Below, one piece after another: positions 17,335 to 26,932 of a stretch of 64,000 nucleotides of DNA. The position numbers were made by a program, and so were the translations under genes. Positions within the stretch are counted from its first letter, which is position 1. Each line of letters opens with the position of its first letter. Source of the DNA: CAYONZ01 sp964405465. GTDB lineage: Bacteria > Bdellovibrionota > Bdellovibrionia > Bdellovibrionales > JAMPXM01. The notes below the pieces were generated by a model. It saw only the letters and a list, made by a program, of their open reading frames with translations. It searched no databases and was not told the origin of the DNA. The stretch is from NCBI GenBank assembly GCA_964405465.1, contig CAYONZ010000017.1:1-64000 (forward strand). The letters are read 5' to 3'.

Positions 17335-18030
17335 ATGTTCATATCGAGATTTCGGAAGGTTCTCAAGACTTTGGTTTTGCTGACAATTGCCTGGTGTTTA
17401 GGGCGAGTCGTGCTTTTGCGGGTGCTGCCCGTGTATTGGACTCCCCTGATGACAGTGCGAATTGTTGAGTCATTGGTAAAGGGAAAAACACCGTCTTTGC
17501 ACAAAACCTGGATTCCGATCTCGTCTATTTCTGAGAATCTTGTGGCAGGAGCGGTCGTCAGTGAGGACGCCCGCTTTTTTGAGCATTATGGTTTCGACTT
17601 TGAAGCCATTCAAAAGGCGATGAAACATAATTCGAAAGCAAAACGGATTCGTGGAGGGAGTACTATCTCCCAGCAGGTGGCAAAGAATGTATTTTTGTGG
17701 CCAACACGAAGTTATATTCGCAAAGCGCTGGAGGCGGTGTTTACTGTGATGATTGAGGCCATTTGGAGTAAACAAAGAATTATGGAGGTCTATCTCAACA
17801 TTGTGGAGCTTGGTGACGGAGTCTACGGGGTAGAGGCAGCTTCGCAGCTCTTCTTTCATAAGTCGGCTTCGCATCTTAATGCCGGTGAGAGCGCACTGCT
17901 GATTGCCGTATTGCCTAATCCCAATAGGTTCAAAGTAGGTCAACCATCGTCATATGTGCGATTCAGGCAGCAGCAGATTCGTAAGCGATTGCTGTGGCAG
18001 CGGGCCGAATGGCAACAAACGGAAAATTAG
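17335..18030 (+). CDS. mtgA: Monofunctional biosynthetic peptidoglycan transglycosylase
   Basis: 231 aa, the usual MtgA size. An N-terminal membrane anchor (residues ~10-32) is followed by a complete GT51 domain: VSEDARFFEHYGFD with the catalytic Glu at about 77, RGGSTISQQVAKN, and KQRIMEVYLNIVELG with the second conserved Glu. It polymerises lipid II into glycan strands at the outer face of the inner membrane. No transpeptidase domain follows. It stands alone on the plus strand. Confidence 0.95.
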   Translation: MFISRFRKVLKTLVLLTIAWCLGRVVLLRVLPVYWTPLMTVRIVESLVKGKTPSLHKTWIPISSISENLVAGAVVSEDARFFEHYGFDFEAIQKAMKHNSKAKRIRGGSTISQQVAKNVFLWPTRSYIRKALEAVFTVMIEAIWSKQRIMEVYLNIVELGDGVYGVEAASQLFFHKSASHLNAGESALLIAVLPNPNRFKVGQPSSYVRFRQQQIRKRLLWQRAEWQQTEN

Positions 18031-18085
18031 AGGATTCCAATAACTTTTAGACAATAGCCGCTGATAAAGGCTTCAGTTGTGAATT

Positions 18086-18781
18086 TTATTTAAAACAGTT
18101 TTTATTTAGAAAGCCGTGGCCTTTTTCACGAAAGCCTTTTACCCAGCCATTACCCTGATCTTCGACCCAAATCTTTTTATTGCCTTTGATTGTGGTCAAG
18201 CTTGCACTGGTTGAGGCGGGGCCACGGCGCATAACACAGTTGCTTTTCAAAAATTTATATTCACCTTGTGTTGCAACTTTGCCGGCGTCTGTCTTGCCGC
18301 TTCGATCTGACGATTGCTCATCGACACTTGCAGGTTTTTTGCCGGTCTTCTTCTTTTTGTTATCTACATTCTTGGTTTTTTTAGCTGTTGCAGTGGCGAC
18401 CTGGCGTGCGACTTGTGGGGTCTTCGATGCCGGCTTGGCATTTGGTGTCTGAGATTTGGCAACAGACTTTGTAGGTTTTCCTGATGCGGGAGATGCCTTT
18501 TTGGGTACGGGTGGAGCATCTGTCGCTGGAGACTCGGCAGCTGGAGCAACCGCGGCTTGAGTTCCAGAGTCCTGTGGGTGAAGGTCGCCAGCTTCAGCGG
18601 CATCTTTCTTTTTCCCATCAGCTTTGGCCTCAATCGGCTTCTCTATGGGCCAAGAAAAATCATCATCACCTTCATTTAAGAAGACATCGGTTGGTGCATC
18701 AGTTTGCTCAGCGTGAGTCTTCGATAGAAAGGCCCCTGTGATAGTCATGGCAATGATAGCAAATAAAAAATGTTTAATCAT
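18086..18781 (-). CDS. Secreted SH3-like domain protein with Ala/Pro/Lys-rich linker
   Basis: 231 aa from the ATG at 18781, chosen for the GGAGACTCT site in front and the signal peptide that starts there (MIKHFLFAIIAMTITGAFLSKTHA). A ~130-residue low-complexity Ala/Pro/Lys linker leads to a C-terminal bacterial SH3-like domain (SNCVMRRGPASTSASLTTIKGNKKIWVED..GWVKGF), with Cys at both ends of the domain. Such domains often bind peptidoglycan, so the protein may tether to or sense the cell wall. It is convergent with mtgA. Confidence 0.82.
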   Translation of the reverse strand: MIKHFLFAIIAMTITGAFLSKTHAEQTDAPTDVFLNEGDDDFSWPIEKPIEAKADGKKKDAAEAGDLHPQDSGTQAAVAPAAESPATDAPPVPKKASPASGKPTKSVAKSQTPNAKPASKTPQVARQVATATAKKTKNVDNKKKKTGKKPASVDEQSSDRSGKTDAGKVATQGEYKFLKSNCVMRRGPASTSASLTTIKGNKKIWVEDQGNGWVKGFREKGHGFLNKNCFK

Positions 18782-18986
18782 AGAGTCTCCATTCAAAGTA
18801 AATCCAAACATTTCGATATATTCATCGGAGACAATTTGAGACAGTTCGAGGGGGCGCTCCAAAATTTGGACTTTGGTATACAGGTGCTTGACGCCTAAAT
18901 CATTTCTCCGGCTCCAGCGTTGTCGAGACAGCTTCAAGAGACAGGACTAACAGATAGTGCCAAGAGATAGGCAGAGCACTTCCAAT

Positions 18987-19022
18987 AAAAAAACCCACAA
19001 TCCGTCTGGAGTTGTGGGTTTA
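18987..19022 (-). terminator. Intrinsic terminator after fadE
   Basis: AAACCCACAA (18991-19000) pairs with TTGTGGGTTT (19012-19021) around an 11-base loop. On the minus strand the stem is followed by a run of seven T, so it terminates the FadE operon. Confidence 0.92.
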
Positions 19023-19060
19023 AAGTTTTGGCCCTAAGGCCAGAGAACTAGGTATAGGCT

Positions 19061-21517
19061 CTAGTGCTGTTGCGAAAACCGTTTATGGCTGTTGTGGTTC
19101 GCGTATTCATCTTGTGAAAAGTCATCAACCTGAATCGCATCCCAACGAAGATCATCAGCTCGTTTCATTGATTCAAATTCGGCCTGTGTGATCACACCCT
19201 TTTCAATCGCAAGAGCTGTGTAATCAGCTCCACGTTTTTTAGGGATGACTCCATTTTTAACTGCGGCACGAATTTTCTTTTCAATTGCCTCAGCTGCTTT
19301 AACAGCATGAAACGCAGTTTCGAGACGACCCAATCCATCTTTCTCGCTCTTTGGCACATAAATACCAGTGGTCAAACGTTGACGTTGATCGGTATCCGAC
19401 AAAATAAGCGAGGCAATTTTATGAGTGTGGTCATCTGATGGTTCCCCAGCCAAAGCATTGAGGTTCGACCATGATCTAACGAAGATCTTAAAGAACCAGG
19501 TGAGTCCTGGAACCTCTAGGTTAGAAAAGATACCATCAAACGCTTTCTGAATTTCATAAAGCGCATGATTCATACAGAAGTGAACAAACGGAAGGTCCTC
19601 TTTTTTGGAGCCCTCTGCTTTAAAACGACGGAGAACTGCAGTTCCGATGTACATCCAAGAAAGAACGTCTGCAAATCGACCTGTGATTTTCTCTTTCATC
19701 TTTAAGCTTCCGCCCAAAGAACCCATTGCAATGTCTGCCATGATCGCGAAAGTTGCAGATGTCCATGAAAGGCGTCGGTAGTAGCGAGCCGTACTGCCAC
19801 TGACTGGGCTGCCAGCCATCCATCCACGAGTGCAGCTCAACACGACTGCTCTGAACAAGTTGCGTACCACATGCCCAACATGTGACCAAAAAGCTGTATC
19901 GAATGCCGACAGATCTTTCTTGCCGATAGCATCGACTTCTTTAAATGCGTAAGGGTGAGCACGCATCGCACCCTGACCAAAAATAATCAAGGTTCGAGTC
20001 ATGATGTTGGCTCCTTCAACTGTAATACCGATCGGAGTCGCAATATAAAAATTTGCTAAAAGGTTTCGTGGTCCACGCGAAATTCCGGCTCCACCAGAAA
20101 TATCCATTGCGTCGTTGATCATTTTGCGACTGATTTCGGTCGCATTGTATTTTGCGATCGCAGTCACGACAGGTGGCTTGGTACCTTTATCAAGCGCTCC
20201 CAAAGTGTACATTCTCATCGCATCAACCATATACAAGCCACCGGCAATTCGTGCCAACGGCTCTTCGATACCTTCGAATTTTCCGATCGAGATACCGAAT
20301 TGTTTTCGAACTGTAGCGTGAGCAGAAATCGCAAGTGTTCCAACTTTCATTCCACCGGTACTTTGAGCAGGCAAGCTGACACCGCGACCAGCAGCTAAAC
20401 ACTCCATTAGCATTTTCCATCCGCGGCCCACACCACCAACTCCGCCGACAACTTGGTCGATAGAAACGACGACGTCTTTACCCTGTGTCGGACAATTGTA
20501 GAACGGAACACCCAATGGATCATGACGACGTCCGATAATAACTCCAGGAGTTTTTGCTGGAATCAATGCGCAAGTGATTCCTACATCTTCGCCTTTACCC
20601 AAAAGATTTTCTGGGTCACGCAATTTGAAGGCAAGGCCCAATGTTGTTGAAATGGCAGCAAGCGTGATCCAACGTTTGTTCCAGTTCAATCGAATATAAA
20701 GTTTGCCATCGTCACCTTTGAAAAGTGTACCGCTCGCTTGAATGGCTCCGGCATCGCTACCGGCATTTGGTTCTGTCAAAGCAAAGCACGGAATCTCTTC
20801 ACCCGAGGCAAGGTTTGGAAGGTACCGTTTCTTTTGTTCGTCAGTTCCATAGTGAATCAAAAGTTCTGCAGGTCCAAGAGAGTTCGGGACCATCACTGTT
20901 ATACACGCACCAATACTTCGACTTGCAATTTTTTGAATAACTTCGCTATGTGCTAGCGCAGAGAAACCAAGGCCACCATATTCTTTTGGAATAATCATCC
21001 CCAAGAACTTTTCTTTCTTGATGATATCCCAGGCTTCTTGAGGCAACTCACGTGTTTCAGTGATCTTCCAATCGTCCAAAGCCGCACAAAGTTTTTCAAC
21101 AGGGCCGTCGATAAACTTTTGCTCTTCAGCGGTAAGACTTGGGTAGGGTTCATTCATTAATTTTTTGAAATCAGGTTTTCCAGAAAAAAGATCTTCCTCA
21201 ATCCAAACTTCTCCGGCTTCAAGTGCGGTGCGCTCCGTTTCGGAAATCGCAGGCATAATTGGACCCAAGACCTTCATTACCGCGTTTGACACCAATGCCT
21301 GGCGAATCGGTTTGATGATAAAGATCAAAGCGATCACGACAAAGAGTCCTGTTACGGCTACAGGTGCACCGATGGCCCAAAGTGTGAGCGTGCCTAGAAT
21401 AGCCCAAACGAGGAATGGCAATCCCATATACCCCACAGCTAAAGTGACAAGCGCCACTCCAACTAAGAAGTAGGTGAGTGCATCACCCGAAAGTCCGTTC
21501 ATTAAATTTTGTTCCAC
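19061..21517 (-). CDS. fadE: Acyl-CoA dehydrogenase FadE
   Basis: 818 aa, close to E. coli FadE (814). Two or three N-terminal hydrophobic segments (residues ~12-75) give membrane association. The flavin/acyl-CoA region is clear: EEIPCFALTEPNAGSDAGAI, and GGAGISRGPRNLL in the C-terminal dehydrogenase domain, followed by the FadE-specific DUF1974-like extension. It catalyses the first, FAD-dependent step of fatty-acid beta-oxidation. The start is GTG with GGGAGG upstream. It lies 34 bases downstream of a TetR gene, the likely local regulator. Confidence 0.96.
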   Translation of the reverse strand: MEQNLMNGLSGDALTYFLVGVALVTLAVGYMGLPFLVWAILGTLTLWAIGAPVAVTGLFVVIALIFIIKPIRQALVSNAVMKVLGPIMPAISETERTALEAGEVWIEEDLFSGKPDFKKLMNEPYPSLTAEEQKFIDGPVEKLCAALDDWKITETRELPQEAWDIIKKEKFLGMIIPKEYGGLGFSALAHSEVIQKIASRSIGACITVMVPNSLGPAELLIHYGTDEQKKRYLPNLASGEEIPCFALTEPNAGSDAGAIQASGTLFKGDDGKLYIRLNWNKRWITLAAISTTLGLAFKLRDPENLLGKGEDVGITCALIPAKTPGVIIGRRHDPLGVPFYNCPTQGKDVVVSIDQVVGGVGGVGRGWKMLMECLAAGRGVSLPAQSTGGMKVGTLAISAHATVRKQFGISIGKFEGIEEPLARIAGGLYMVDAMRMYTLGALDKGTKPPVVTAIAKYNATEISRKMINDAMDISGGAGISRGPRNLLANFYIATPIGITVEGANIMTRTLIIFGQGAMRAHPYAFKEVDAIGKKDLSAFDTAFWSHVGHVVRNLFRAVVLSCTRGWMAGSPVSGSTARYYRRLSWTSATFAIMADIAMGSLGGSLKMKEKITGRFADVLSWMYIGTAVLRRFKAEGSKKEDLPFVHFCMNHALYEIQKAFDGIFSNLEVPGLTWFFKIFVRSWSNLNALAGEPSDDHTHKIASLILSDTDQRQRLTTGIYVPKSEKDGLGRLETAFHAVKAAEAIEKKIRAAVKNGVIPKKRGADYTALAIEKGVITQAEFESMKRADDLRWDAIQVDDFSQDEYANHNSHKRFSQQH

Positions 21518-21551
21518 ATTTCCTCCCTTTATTGTTGTAAATACATTTTAT

Positions 21552-22265
21552 TTATTTATTTGTTTTAATTCCTAAATCACTATTGCGGTTGAGTTCGGTG
21601 CCTTTGAAGGTGGCAGATCTTGAAATTGAGAGAAGCGCATTGAACGCCCTCTCAACGTGACGTTCAACCTTGGGGTCCTCAAGCATTCGTTTAAAGTGTA
21701 AGTATCCCAGAACATAAGAGTACATTGACCACGCGAACTGTTCGACATCTATGTCGTGTCGAAAGTGTCCGACCTCTACGGCAATTCGCGCAGCCTTCTC
21801 AATGTTGCCAATAAGATCGCGTTGCACTTGTTGTAAAAAATCGCGCAGGGGTCCAGGCTGATCATCGAGTTCAAGCGAAGCCGCGATAAGCAACATCCCA
21901 CTCGAGTACGCAGTGGCATCGTTGAGGTGTGTGAGCCAGTTGTTGAAGAAGGCTTGAATACGAGGTTCACCTTTGGCTTCGCGGAAAGCTGTGCGCATAA
22001 CTTGATCAACAAAGCGATCGGTCGCGAGCTTGAGGACCTCGAGCTGTAAGTTGTCTTTACCTTGAAAATGAGCAAACAAACCGCTCTTCGACATGCCAAC
22101 AGCTTTCGCTAGCTCTCCAATGGTGAGCCCGTCGATTCCGTCGTGACTGGCGATCTTCAAAGCGACATTTAGAATCGTCTCTTTGGTCTTGCTTGCTTTT
22201 GTAGGAGACTTCTCGGCCTTTTTAGAGGGCTTAGACTCTCCGTTATCAGAATGACTTGAGTTCAT
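21552..22265 (-). CDS. TetR family regulator next to fadE
   Basis: 237 aa. A Lys/Ser-rich N-terminal tail (about 25 residues) precedes the helix-turn-helix (ILNVALKIASHDGIDGLTIGELAKAVGMSKSGLFAHFQGKDNLQ). The C-terminal ligand domain resembles the TetR group often found with fatty-acid metabolism. As first gene of the operon it probably controls its own expression and that of fadE, by analogy with PsrA/FadR-type TetR proteins; the ligand, possibly acyl-CoA, is inferred. Confidence 0.9.
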   Translation of the reverse strand: MNSSHSDNGESKPSKKAEKSPTKASKTKETILNVALKIASHDGIDGLTIGELAKAVGMSKSGLFAHFQGKDNLQLEVLKLATDRFVDQVMRTAFREAKGEPRIQAFFNNWLTHLNDATAYSSGMLLIAASLELDDQPGPLRDFLQQVQRDLIGNIEKAARIAVEVGHFRHDIDVEQFAWSMYSYVLGYLHFKRMLEDPKVERHVERAFNALLSISRSATFKGTELNRNSDLGIKTNK

Positions 22266-22283
22266 ATTCTAGAAAAGATTAGC

Positions 22284-22295
22284 ACGATCGTTCGT
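22284..22295. promoter_or_regulatory. Possible TetR operator ACGATCGT-TCGT
   Basis: An 8-base palindrome ACGATCGT followed by TCGT lies 18 bases upstream of the TetR start. Similar ACGA/TCGT repeats are used by some TetR regulators of lipid genes. The evidence is position and symmetry only. Confidence 0.3.
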
Positions 22296-22522
22296 ATATC
22301 GCAAATTTGAAATTATTTCGTTGTCTTGAGTCAACAGAATGGGACGGTCACGAAAGATGCCCGAATTTTCGACCGGTTAGCATGAGGGCGCCTTATCAGT
22401 GTTGATTCAAAATGAGGCAACGTCAATTGCTGGTCTAATTGAGATTTCGCGACATCTTGGGAGAAGCCGTACGAATGTCTAAGCTTGTTATTGTTCTTTG
22501 ATTCGAAGTTGAAGTTGGAATC

Positions 22523-23437
22523 TTATTGCTTGTTTGCTTTGACTAGCTCAATGCCTTCATCGGTTACTTTAATGGCGCGTTTTTTATAAAGCCCACCAAG
22601 GGCAATTTTAAACTTCTTTTTGCTGGCACCAAAAAGCTTGTAGATTTCTTCGGGTGACGTCTTGTCGTTTATTTTTAAAAAGCCATTATTGTCTTGCAGA
22701 AGCTCCAGAATACGAGGAGCAATGTCATCCCCAGCTTTGTGGCCAGTGCGTTGCAACGACAGATCAATTTTTTTATCGGCACGAATTTTTTTGATGAACC
22801 CCATGATCGATTGGCCATACTGAAGTGGTTGAAAAACTTCGTCGTAATACAAAACACCGACATGCGATTTGTTGATGATGGCTTTGAAACCCAAATCTGT
22901 CTTGCCATAAATTAAGAGCTGTACACTCTGGCCCTCTTCAAGATCATCGATTGGATTTTTTAGATTGCGATCGATGCGCATCGACGCTGAAATTCGACCA
23001 CTTTTATCAAGGTAAATAAACACAATGATTTCTTGGCCAGGCTTTAGTCCCCTAGTTTGTTCTGAAAAAGGAAGGAAAAGGTCTTTGGATAAACCCCAAT
23101 CAAGAAAGGCTCCGACATCTTCAACCGAGCGGACCTCAAGCTGTGCGCACTCGCCAACGGTTGCAAATGGGACCTCTGTGGTGGCAATCAAGCGATCTTC
23201 TGAATCAAAACAAATGAACACTTCAAGCTCGTCACCAATTTGAATGGACTCGGGAACAAAGCGCCGTGGGAGCAAAACCTCAGTTGGGGCAAAAGTGTGA
23301 GCACCTAAGTTGTCCATTCCAAGACTGGACTTGCCTTGATCTCCACTGCGTTGTTCAGCAGAGTCGAGTTCTAGGTAAACACCAAACTCGACTCGCCTTT
23401 TTACTTTTAACTTATTTATTTTACCGATTTTGCTCAT
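22523..23437 (-). CDS. S1-domain RNA-binding protein, CvfB/YitL-like
   Basis: 304 aa. It has the CvfB layout: an N-terminal S1-like domain (GVYLELDS..GAHTFAPTEVLLPRRFVPE), a second S1 (VEDVGAFLDWGLSKDLFLPFSEQ), a third (GFKAIINKSHVGVLYYDEVF) and a C-terminal winged helix (GFLKINDKTSPEEIYKLFGASKKKFKIALGGLYKKRAI). Relatives bind RNA and affect virulence-gene expression in Firmicutes. An extra insertion (about residues 25-45) interrupts the first domain. The gene follows the carbonic anhydrase gene by 9 bases. Confidence 0.9.
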   Translation of the reverse strand: MSKIGKINKLKVKRRVEFGVYLELDSAEQRSGDQGKSSLGMDNLGAHTFAPTEVLLPRRFVPESIQIGDELEVFICFDSEDRLIATTEVPFATVGECAQLEVRSVEDVGAFLDWGLSKDLFLPFSEQTRGLKPGQEIIVFIYLDKSGRISASMRIDRNLKNPIDDLEEGQSVQLLIYGKTDLGFKAIINKSHVGVLYYDEVFQPLQYGQSIMGFIKKIRADKKIDLSLQRTGHKAGDDIAPRILELLQDNNGFLKINDKTSPEEIYKLFGASKKKFKIALGGLYKKRAIKVTDEGIELVKANKQ

Positions 23438-23446
23438 GTGAGCCTG

Positions 23447-24430
23447 TTAATAGAATGACACCTTACCTGAGTCAATTCGATAAAGCGCAGACTTGATCTT
23501 GAGGTGTCCTTCCTCAACCTTTTTGCGAATAATTTCTGAGCGTTTGACAAGATCTCTTGCGACGCCATCAGCGTTGAGTGCTGATTCAACATCGAGACTT
23601 GCGGACACATCCGAGCGGTTTATTTTTTTAAGTCGGGGTCGAATATCGCTGAGCAACTTATCTAGATCAGGGCTACCTGCTGAGCTTCCCTCGTCGACTT
23701 TGAGAGCTGTTTTAACTGCTCCACACTGTGTGTGTCCCATGACGACAACCAACTGGGTTCCGAGGTGCTCGACAGCATACTCCACACTTGCAATGACTGA
23801 TGAATCAAGTGCCTCACCAGCAACACGAATTGTAAAGATCTCTCCTTCGACTTGATCAAAAATCAACTCAGGCGGGACGCGTGAATCAGCACAAGACAGG
23901 ATTATGGCGTGAGGATGTTGGCCTCCAGCGAGTTTTTCTCTGTGTGCGAGTGTTCGGCCATCAGCTCGAAAATTTCTTTTCAAGTACCTAACATTGCCAT
24001 TTTTTAACCAACCCAATGATTTATCAGCTGGAACTCCGACAAAGTTCTCGTGACCACCATGGGTTTTTGCGGCTGCTACGGCAAGAGCAGGAGAAGAAGA
24101 GGGTGCTGGGTGTTCTTCTGTTGCGCTCGAATTGTTTGCAGGCTCATGGCTTGCTACTGGTGCCGAAGGCGCAGCTTCTGGCTTAACTTCTTGAGCTGTC
24201 GCTTTATTTGCGGGATGGGCTTCAACGGTCATTTCCGTTATTGGTTCACTTGGCTTCTGGACTACCTGTATGGCTGGTTCTGGTGATTTTTCTGGGACCT
24301 TGGCTTCTGATTTTTCAACAACTTTTTCAGGCTGGACTTGGGTTTGATCGGCAGAAGGCTTATGGCGTGTGGTGGTACAGGCCATCATTAACGTCAAAGT
24401 GGCCACTATAAAAAAATATTGTTTATTCAT
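23447..24430 (-). CDS. Beta-class carbonic anhydrase with lipoprotein signal
   Basis: 327 aa. The signal peptide ends in lipobox LMMAC (Cys18), with GGAGAG before the ATG. Residues ~20-125 are a Pro/Glu/Ala-rich linker. The C-terminal ~200 residues are a beta-carbonic anhydrase: zinc ligands C180 and D182 in SCADSRVPPE, then H233 and C236 in MGHTQCGAV. It should hydrate CO2 to bicarbonate, here predicted at a membrane facing the periplasm, which is unusual for this normally cytoplasmic class. The S1-domain gene follows it. Confidence 0.92.
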   Translation of the reverse strand: MNKQYFFIVATLTLMMACTTTRHKPSADQTQVQPEKVVEKSEAKVPEKSPEPAIQVVQKPSEPITEMTVEAHPANKATAQEVKPEAAPSAPVASHEPANNSSATEEHPAPSSSPALAVAAAKTHGGHENFVGVPADKSLGWLKNGNVRYLKRNFRADGRTLAHREKLAGGQHPHAIILSCADSRVPPELIFDQVEGEIFTIRVAGEALDSSVIASVEYAVEHLGTQLVVVMGHTQCGAVKTALKVDEGSSAGSPDLDKLLSDIRPRLKKINRSDVSASLDVESALNADGVARDLVKRSEIIRKKVEEGHLKIKSALYRIDSGKVSFY

Positions 24431-24539
24431 GAATCTCTCCGGTTGTAGATCGATCTGGGTTTCAGATTAATTTTGCTGGAGCTTGCCTGAATAAACAAGA
24501 TTTACTTAGTTGAAACTGGTCTCTTGCCGATGAGATGGT

Positions 24540-26711
24540 CTATTTGAACACTCGCCATACTCGCCACGCGAACTCTTTGCCGTACTGAACAGACAGTTCA
24601 GCGTTCGGGTCTAATGACTGGTACTGTTCCCGAGTTAGACGAAATGCCAGTTGCATACCTTTTGTTGTTTGTACGAATCGTGAGTGGGTAAAACGAACTG
24701 GTCCCCATCTAAGAACAGGAAGAGCATCCATTATTGGAAAACCATGTTCCGTGGCAACAATGACTTCGAGATTTTGTTCTCGTTCGGTGTCCAAAGTTTC
24801 GCTCAAATTTTTACCTTCTATCAATCGGATTTGTACCAAGTTTGCCCTTGAAACAATTTGGCTAAGTTGATTCATCACCTCACTGTCAGGACCTTCAAAA
24901 AATGACCTGACCTTAGGCCGTGTTGATGCTGAGGGTGTTTGAGACCCCTGTGAAAAATCACTTAAATTGGGTGCAACCAAAAAACTTGTGGCGCGGATGT
25001 CGGCAATTTGAATTTGTCCAGATTCACTGTGATTGAAATTAAATTGAATTCCGATTGTTTTTGAAAGGTCTATGCCAACGACATTCGCGAGTGGAATTCT
25101 TGCCGTTTGAAACAACGAGGCCGAGGGATGAAGTGCATGTATAAGAGAAACATATTTCCTAATTTCCAAGGGAGCCGATCTGCGTCCCGAGCTATCACTT
25201 AAAGTGACAGTAAAATCGATTGGATTCTGAACAATGGGTTGGATGACCTGAGGGCCGACGCGAAAATCAAGTGTGGAATATGAGCTGAGATCTTGGGGGC
25301 GATTCGGGCTCGCCCAGTGGATTTCAAAAAGGTGATTGATCGGATTATTCGTTTTTTGCCAAGATACACTGGCGAATGTGGGTTGAGTGTATTCACTGAT
25401 CTCGACATTCACATTTGACTCGAGAAATTTCTCACCGCTGCGGCCGATATGCTTATTGTCCAAAAATCTTTCGAGGCGAAGATTTCCAGAGTCTGAAGTC
25501 AAAATCGAGTAGTCTCGATGCACATTGGTGATTTGCGCGATTGGTCCAGGAAGACTAAAGAGAGGATCGAAAACCTGATCAAGATCAGGTTCAGCATCTG
25601 GACCGAGATGAGCCTTAAAAAAAGCGGTCATTGCAGCTGAAGCCACCTGTTGTTGCTCGATTGAAAAAAATAAACTCGGCTTAAAGATAGGGTCGTGTTG
25701 AAAGCATCCAAGTGAGTCGTTGACCTGCCATTCAGTATTAAAAAAATTGTGATTGGCTCCCCAAACTTCAAACAATGTTTTTGGATGGCCGTTGGCTTCA
25801 TCTTTAGCGTTGAGCATTCTTTCAAATGGAAGGCGACCTTCAAGCGAGCGCACATCCCCGTCGCACAGAGGCAGTAATTGAACCCACGATGTGCCGTTGG
25901 CATCGAAAACCTTTGAAGACATTCCATCAACCGATCCAATTTCGAAAACCCCTTTAATCTGCAGGCCGGGCAGTCGAGATTTCCAAGAGTTTTTGGGACT
26001 GATCGCCAAATTATAAGCGGCCCTCATACCCTCACCACCTCGTGAATGTCCCATCAGTCCAACATTGGAAAAATCAATGCGTCTGATCCATTGATTTTCT
26101 GGTCCTAATGTCTTGGGGGCTCCTCCTCTCGAGTTCCATTCGATCCATTTTTCGATGTGCTTGAGGACAAGTCGGCCTCTCGCAATAATTAAGCCATCGT
26201 CGCCATCGGGCCCATCTCCACATGTGATACCGAGATTTGCATTTATTGAAACTACGACAAAACCCCATGAAGCCAATTGTTCAGCAGCATACTGGTAACC
26301 AAGGTGGTTAGGAACGACCACTGAATTTTTGGGACATTGTCCGCTAAAAGTATATTCGCAACCATAGTCGTCACGTGGGGCCGAGCCCTGGCCGCAGGTA
26401 CCATGGTTACCATGCAAAAAGAAAAGTATGGGGCGTGGTACAGAAAAAGACGGCGAGACATTTGGAGGCTCCGGCCAATATGTCTTGGCCCAAAGTTCAG
26501 TTTTAACACCATCCAATATCTCAGGATCCACTTTTGCGGGGAGTTGGTATTCGGCAGAGTGAACTACAAATGGTCCGCGTTGCATGATATCGGTGGCGGC
26601 ATGGGAAAACGTGCCCGCAAAAATTGCAAAGGCGATCGTCGTCAGAGGGTAGAGGCATTTTGCAAGCAGGCCTAAGGTCGAAATGTTTTGTGAAAACCGA
26701 TTTTTATGCAT
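24540..26711 (-). CDS. Large exported alpha/beta-hydrolase
   Basis: 723 aa. A signal peptide (about residues 18-38, ending SHA-A) is followed by an alpha/beta-hydrolase domain: oxyanion HGNHG (about 100-104) and nucleophile GHSRGG (Ser 223), with Asp and His candidates in the next 120 residues. Residues ~400-720 form strand-rich accessory domains. Several Cys in the catalytic part could form disulfides in the periplasm. The substrate is unknown; the domain resembles lipase/cutinase-like chlorophyllase-type esterases. It is a single gene on the minus strand. Confidence 0.85.
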   Translation of the reverse strand: MHKNRFSQNISTLGLLAKCLYPLTTIAFAIFAGTFSHAATDIMQRGPFVVHSAEYQLPAKVDPEILDGVKTELWAKTYWPEPPNVSPSFSVPRPILFFLHGNHGTCGQGSAPRDDYGCEYTFSGQCPKNSVVVPNHLGYQYAAEQLASWGFVVVSINANLGITCGDGPDGDDGLIIARGRLVLKHIEKWIEWNSRGGAPKTLGPENQWIRRIDFSNVGLMGHSRGGEGMRAAYNLAISPKNSWKSRLPGLQIKGVFEIGSVDGMSSKVFDANGTSWVQLLPLCDGDVRSLEGRLPFERMLNAKDEANGHPKTLFEVWGANHNFFNTEWQVNDSLGCFQHDPIFKPSLFFSIEQQQVASAAMTAFFKAHLGPDAEPDLDQVFDPLFSLPGPIAQITNVHRDYSILTSDSGNLRLERFLDNKHIGRSGEKFLESNVNVEISEYTQPTFASVSWQKTNNPINHLFEIHWASPNRPQDLSSYSTLDFRVGPQVIQPIVQNPIDFTVTLSDSSGRRSAPLEIRKYVSLIHALHPSASLFQTARIPLANVVGIDLSKTIGIQFNFNHSESGQIQIADIRATSFLVAPNLSDFSQGSQTPSASTRPKVRSFFEGPDSEVMNQLSQIVSRANLVQIRLIEGKNLSETLDTEREQNLEVIVATEHGFPIMDALPVLRWGPVRFTHSRFVQTTKGMQLAFRLTREQYQSLDPNAELSVQYGKEFAWRVWRVFK

Positions 26712-26932
26712 TTGTACCTAAGTAATTATCGACCTTGTTCGCCTCGTGCAAGCTCCAAATGGCAAATGCCTTAAGGTTCGCTTTAGAAGCATTTTCTAGG
26801 AATTATCTCAGCTTGAAACATGAAAAATCTGGACCTCGAATACTGTCGTGAAATCATTAATTTGGGCTTAAGTGTTGCCGACAAGATATTGACGGAATCT
26901 GGCTTCTTATACAGACTGTGGAGATGCTAAGA

